Below are positions 61,000 through 64,000 of a stretch of 64,000 bases of DNA, piece by piece. The stretch comes from Gnetum montanum (taxonomy: Eukaryota; Streptophyta; Gnetopsida; Gnetales; Gnetaceae), in contig MNCI01013916.1 in NCBI GenBank assembly GCA_015680685.1, positions 328,997 through 392,996 on the forward strand. Reading direction: 5' to 3'. Under the pieces are notes generated by a model that did no database searches, was not told the origin of the DNA, and worked only from the letters and a program-made list of their open reading frames with translations. The translations under genes were made by a program, and so were the position numbers. Every line of letters begins with the position of its first letter. The first letter of the stretch is position 1.

Positions 61000-62220
61000 T
61001 GAAGCAGTTTCATGGACTATGAGTAGAATTTAATTTTTTTTTATTTTTTAAGTTATCATCACTATTTGCATTCCAAATAATATATACTGGTAAACATAAA
61101 TTGGTTAAAATAAAAGTTTATATAGTTTGTATATGTTGATGAAGGAATACATTACACAATTATTGTAACAAACATTACAGCATTGTATAATATAATTGAG
61201 AAAAACGTAAAATACAATTATAACTGTAAGCTCAATATGCCTAATCCTCCAATTGAGCAAAATGAACTTCCTGTGCAATTCTACTTTGGATAAGCTTAGC
61301 ATTTGAAATTTTTCTGTATCTTTCCACTTAAAAAGGAGGATGAATCTTTAAAAAATCAATGGTCTAAATAATGTAACAAATGTTAGACCCGTAAGTTCTC
61401 TTATGTAGCTGTTTCGTGGGCTCTAAGTAGAATTTAATTTTTTTTTATTTTTTAAGTTATCATCACTATTTACATTCCAAATAATATATACTGGTAAACA
61501 TAAATTGGTTAAAATTAAAGTTTATATATTTCGTATATGTTGATGAAGGTATACATTGCATAATTATTGCAACAAACATTACAAAGTTGTATAATAGGAT
61601 TGAGCAAAAGGCGAAATACAATGATAACTGTGAACTCAATATGCCTAATCCTCTTATTAAGCAAAATGAACTTCCTATGCAATCCTACTTTGGAGATGTT
61701 TAGCATCTAAAATATTTTTAGATATTTTCACATAGAAAAGAGGATGAATCATTAAAGAATCAATGGTCTTGACTCTAGATAATGCATCAAACGTTAGACC
61801 CGTAAGTTCTCTTGTGTAGCAGTTTCACGGGCTATGAGTAAAATTTAATTATCTTTTTTATTTTTTAAGTTATCATCACTATTTGCATTCCAAATAATAT
61901 ATACTGGTAAACATAAATTGGCTAAAATAAAAGTTTATATATTTCATATATGTTGATGAACGAATACATTGCATAATTATTGCAACAAACATTACAGAGC
62001 TGTATAATAGGATTGAGAAAAAGGTAAAATAAAATGATAACTATGAACTCAATATGCCTAATCCTCCAATTGAGCAAAATGAACTTCCTGTGCAATTCTA
62101 CTTTGGAGATGTTTAGCATCTAAAATCTTCTATATCTTTGCACAGAGAAAGGAGGATGAATCTTCAAAGAATCGATGGTTTTGACTCTAGATAATGTAAT
62201 AAATGTTAGACCTATAACTT
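61000..62220 (-). repeat. Three tandem copies (~404-413 bp) of Helitron helicase 3' end
   Basis: The anchor AGTTATCATCACTATT recurs at 61051, 61455 and 61868. Each unit carries a minus-strand frame of the type SKVELHRKFILLNWRIRHIE (61105-61302, 61515-61706, 61922-62119), i.e. the last part of the helicase plus its downstream sequence. Only the third copy is continuous with the rest of the gene. Confidence 0.9.
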
Positions 62221-63580
62221 CTCTTGAATTAATGTCAATAGTAGCCTTATCTAGTGTCATTCCTTGAGATTTATGAATAGTCATGGCCCATGCTAACCAT
62301 AACAGTAACTAACGAGATGCTCCTTGGACCACAGGTATAATTGGCACATGATGAAGATTACCATTATCAAAAGCACATCTAATGTAGGAGTCAAAATTAA
62401 TAATAAAGTACGATGGTAATGCAAGTGGCTATTCACCTTGAGGATACATAATACTATGAATCATGCCAAGTGTACCATTCACCAATCCTGCTTTAGGCCA
62501 AAGGTTAACTATGAGCATTACCCTTACACCTTCACATATAAGCAGAGATCACTCTATATCATCACCATCATCATCTAAGATTCTGAATCCTTGAGGATCT
62601 CTATCTACTACACACAATGCAATAGGTCTCTCCATTATTTGCAACATCTTCTTATTGTGTGATTGGACTTTATTCGTTGTATCATATAACTGCATTGATT
62701 CTTCAAAAGTGTCTAATCCACTCGAAGTGGATGAAAGATTCATTCGAGTAGCCAAGAAATTATGATCTTCATCATGGCTTTTTCCTTTTGTGATATGCAT
62801 CAATACTTCCCTGAATCTTTGTTGTTGAGGATCATTTCTAGACTAACGAAAAATTGCATTTAAAACAACAAATGTATCAAATGATTTCCAAACCCCTATA
62901 ATATCTAGATTTTTGGATGCATAAGGCACAACATCAAGCATAGGGGGAAGCTGACCCAAATCACCTATCAATATAACTAATATTCCTCCAAAAACTTCAT
63001 TGTGATGTTCTAGAAAAATTTCTCTTAGTCATCTATCAATGCTTTGTAATAATCTTCTTCCCACAAAACTCATTTCATCAATTATTATATATCTTACATG
63101 TGATAGTTAATGTTGTATACTTATCTTTGTAGATGAAGAGAGTTCTTTGTAGGCACCTATTCCAATGTTCAAACTAGAATGAATGGTTCTTACATTAATG
63201 TTAAATGATGCGGCTCTTGCGGGTGCCATTACAAGTAAAGCATTATGTTTTTCATTGTAGTATTTCATGAAAACATTATGAAGCATGCCTATGAGAAATG
63301 ACTTTCCCATACCAGCTATTCTCTGGATAATCATTCTTAAAGGAAAAATAACTTCATCAATTGATTGTGAAAACATCATGTGGCCTACAATTTTATTGTA
63401 GCACTTCTTTTGCTTTGCACCCAGCTTATCAGAATCGTAGGCACTATAGTCACGATCAATAACAATCAATAAAACTTGTAGCAAATTTTGCAACATCCTC
63501 TCTTGGATACTATAACGTCCATTTATGCATTCTATCAACATCTCATAGTCCAAGTATATCCACTTCTATTCTTTGAAAAT
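61922..63580 (-). pseudogene. Helitron PIF1-like helicase (C-terminal two-thirds), decayed
   Basis: Helicase half of a Helitron RepHel protein. One frame can be followed from 63553 down to 61922 (about 544 codons) without a frameshift but with several stops. Motifs in order: Q.KCYNKIVGH; a Walker A remnant RIAGMGKSFLIG (usual GTAGTGKS, first Gly now Arg); NALLVMAPARAASFNINVRT and IHSSLNIGI; Walker B IIIDEMSFVGRRLL; LIGDLGQLPP; then AWAMTIHKSQGMTLDKATID and IGLTFITLSRVKT. All are classic PIF1-like helicase motifs. The Rep endonuclease part is not in the window; an Athila-family LTR cuts the element at 63626. Confidence 0.85.
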
Positions 63581-63625
63581 GACCTGTTGATAAGAAATGA
63601 TGGTTGGGGATTTCAAAATCATATT

Positions 63626-64000
63626 TGATGAGTGGCGAGGTACCCCTACACTCAACCATACGAAACGAGCATCGCACGCACGATCCGGTCGAACTCCGCA
63701 GATGGACTAGTTGTGGTATCTAGATAGTTAGCCTTAGGTCGCAGTTCGCTGTCTTCCCATCTAGACTAGTTTTGCATATGTCACGTATGGTTTAGTCTAG
63801 ATGAGGTGTATGATGTGTTCCTAAATCTAATGCTACTCTTGATGTCAGTGGGAAATAATATTAACTAATTCTAAGCTAAGGGGAAAAGGGTAAGAAAATC
63901 TAATCTAGCCTAAGTGCGACGAGCAACCGATTCCTTGATCAACCGTACACATCTTGGACTTCGTGCACGACTGCCACTGGGACTACCAAGCATAGGCCTA
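63626..64000 (-). repeat. Athila-family LTR (partial), minus strand
   Basis: Reverse complement of the LTR at 5098-5790; begins TGATGAGTGG, the complement of the LTR end CCACTCATCA. It retains the 111-bp segment missing from 9975-10708. No primer site lies below it, so it is a 3' LTR or solo LTR inserted into the Helitron. It continues past the window. Confidence 0.85.

Noticed and set aside
61140-61700. Conserved minus-strand frames as a small-protein family
   Set aside because: They are tandem duplicates of the Helitron helicase C-terminus, shown by the copy at 61922-62119 continuous with the helicase frame.

Overview
The window reads as intergenic DNA of a large-genome seed plant. It is AT-rich, and almost every recognisable coding fragment belongs to a plant transposable element: Ty1/copia, Ty3/gypsy (Athila-like, Tat and chromovirus types), LINE and Helitron. 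Most of these are old copies full of stop codons. I see no intact host gene, rRNA, tRNA or CRISPR array. A gymnosperm would fit (ancient, degenerate, deeply nested LTR elements), but the sequence does not prove it.

Layout. (1) 1-5097, plus strand: a gag-only copia element (copia D), cut by the window edge. (2) 5098-10708, plus: an Athila-like gypsy element with a tRNA-Asp-type primer site, a complete but stop-ridden gag and a second ORF, but no protease, RT or integrase. (3) 11198-15542: two related LTRs enclosing non-coding DNA and an antisense LINE fragment. (4) 16020-19508, minus: a second gag-only copia element (copia C), which abuts the gag of another gypsy element (G2, plus, 19509 onward). 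(5) 22535-31024, minus: a chromovirus with both LTRs and the target duplication GAGGT. It keeps gag, protease, integrase and chromodomain, has lost RT/RNase H, and carries a roughly 4-kb leader with minisatellites and an antisense gene-like region. (6) 33203-56680: a nested stack. Copia B (minus) sits in the G2 flank. A Tat-lineage gypsy element (plus, 33802-54503) sits inside the 3' LTR of copia B. A full-length gag-only copia element A (minus, 36734-42307) sits inside the gag of the Tat element. Target duplications support the copia A level exactly, the copia B level with a one-base boundary uncertainty, and the Tat level imperfectly. (7) 57060-58720, plus: a LINE. (8) 60570-60990: a long foldback inverted repeat. 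(9) 61000-63625, minus: the PIF1-like helicase of a Helitron, with its 3' end triplicated in tandem. (10) 63626-64000: an Athila-family LTR on the minus strand, running off the window.

The most unusual items are a 13-unit, roughly 188-bp array of a palindrome-bearing repeat between the protease and RT of the Tat element, the in-frame 45-bp and 21-bp minisatellites and the intron-bearing antisense pseudogene inside the chromovirus, the triplicated helicase tail, and the GATATC-palindrome cluster upstream of the Athila-like TATA box. No element here looks able to move on its own. Boundaries were placed by comparing repeat copies within the window by eye.
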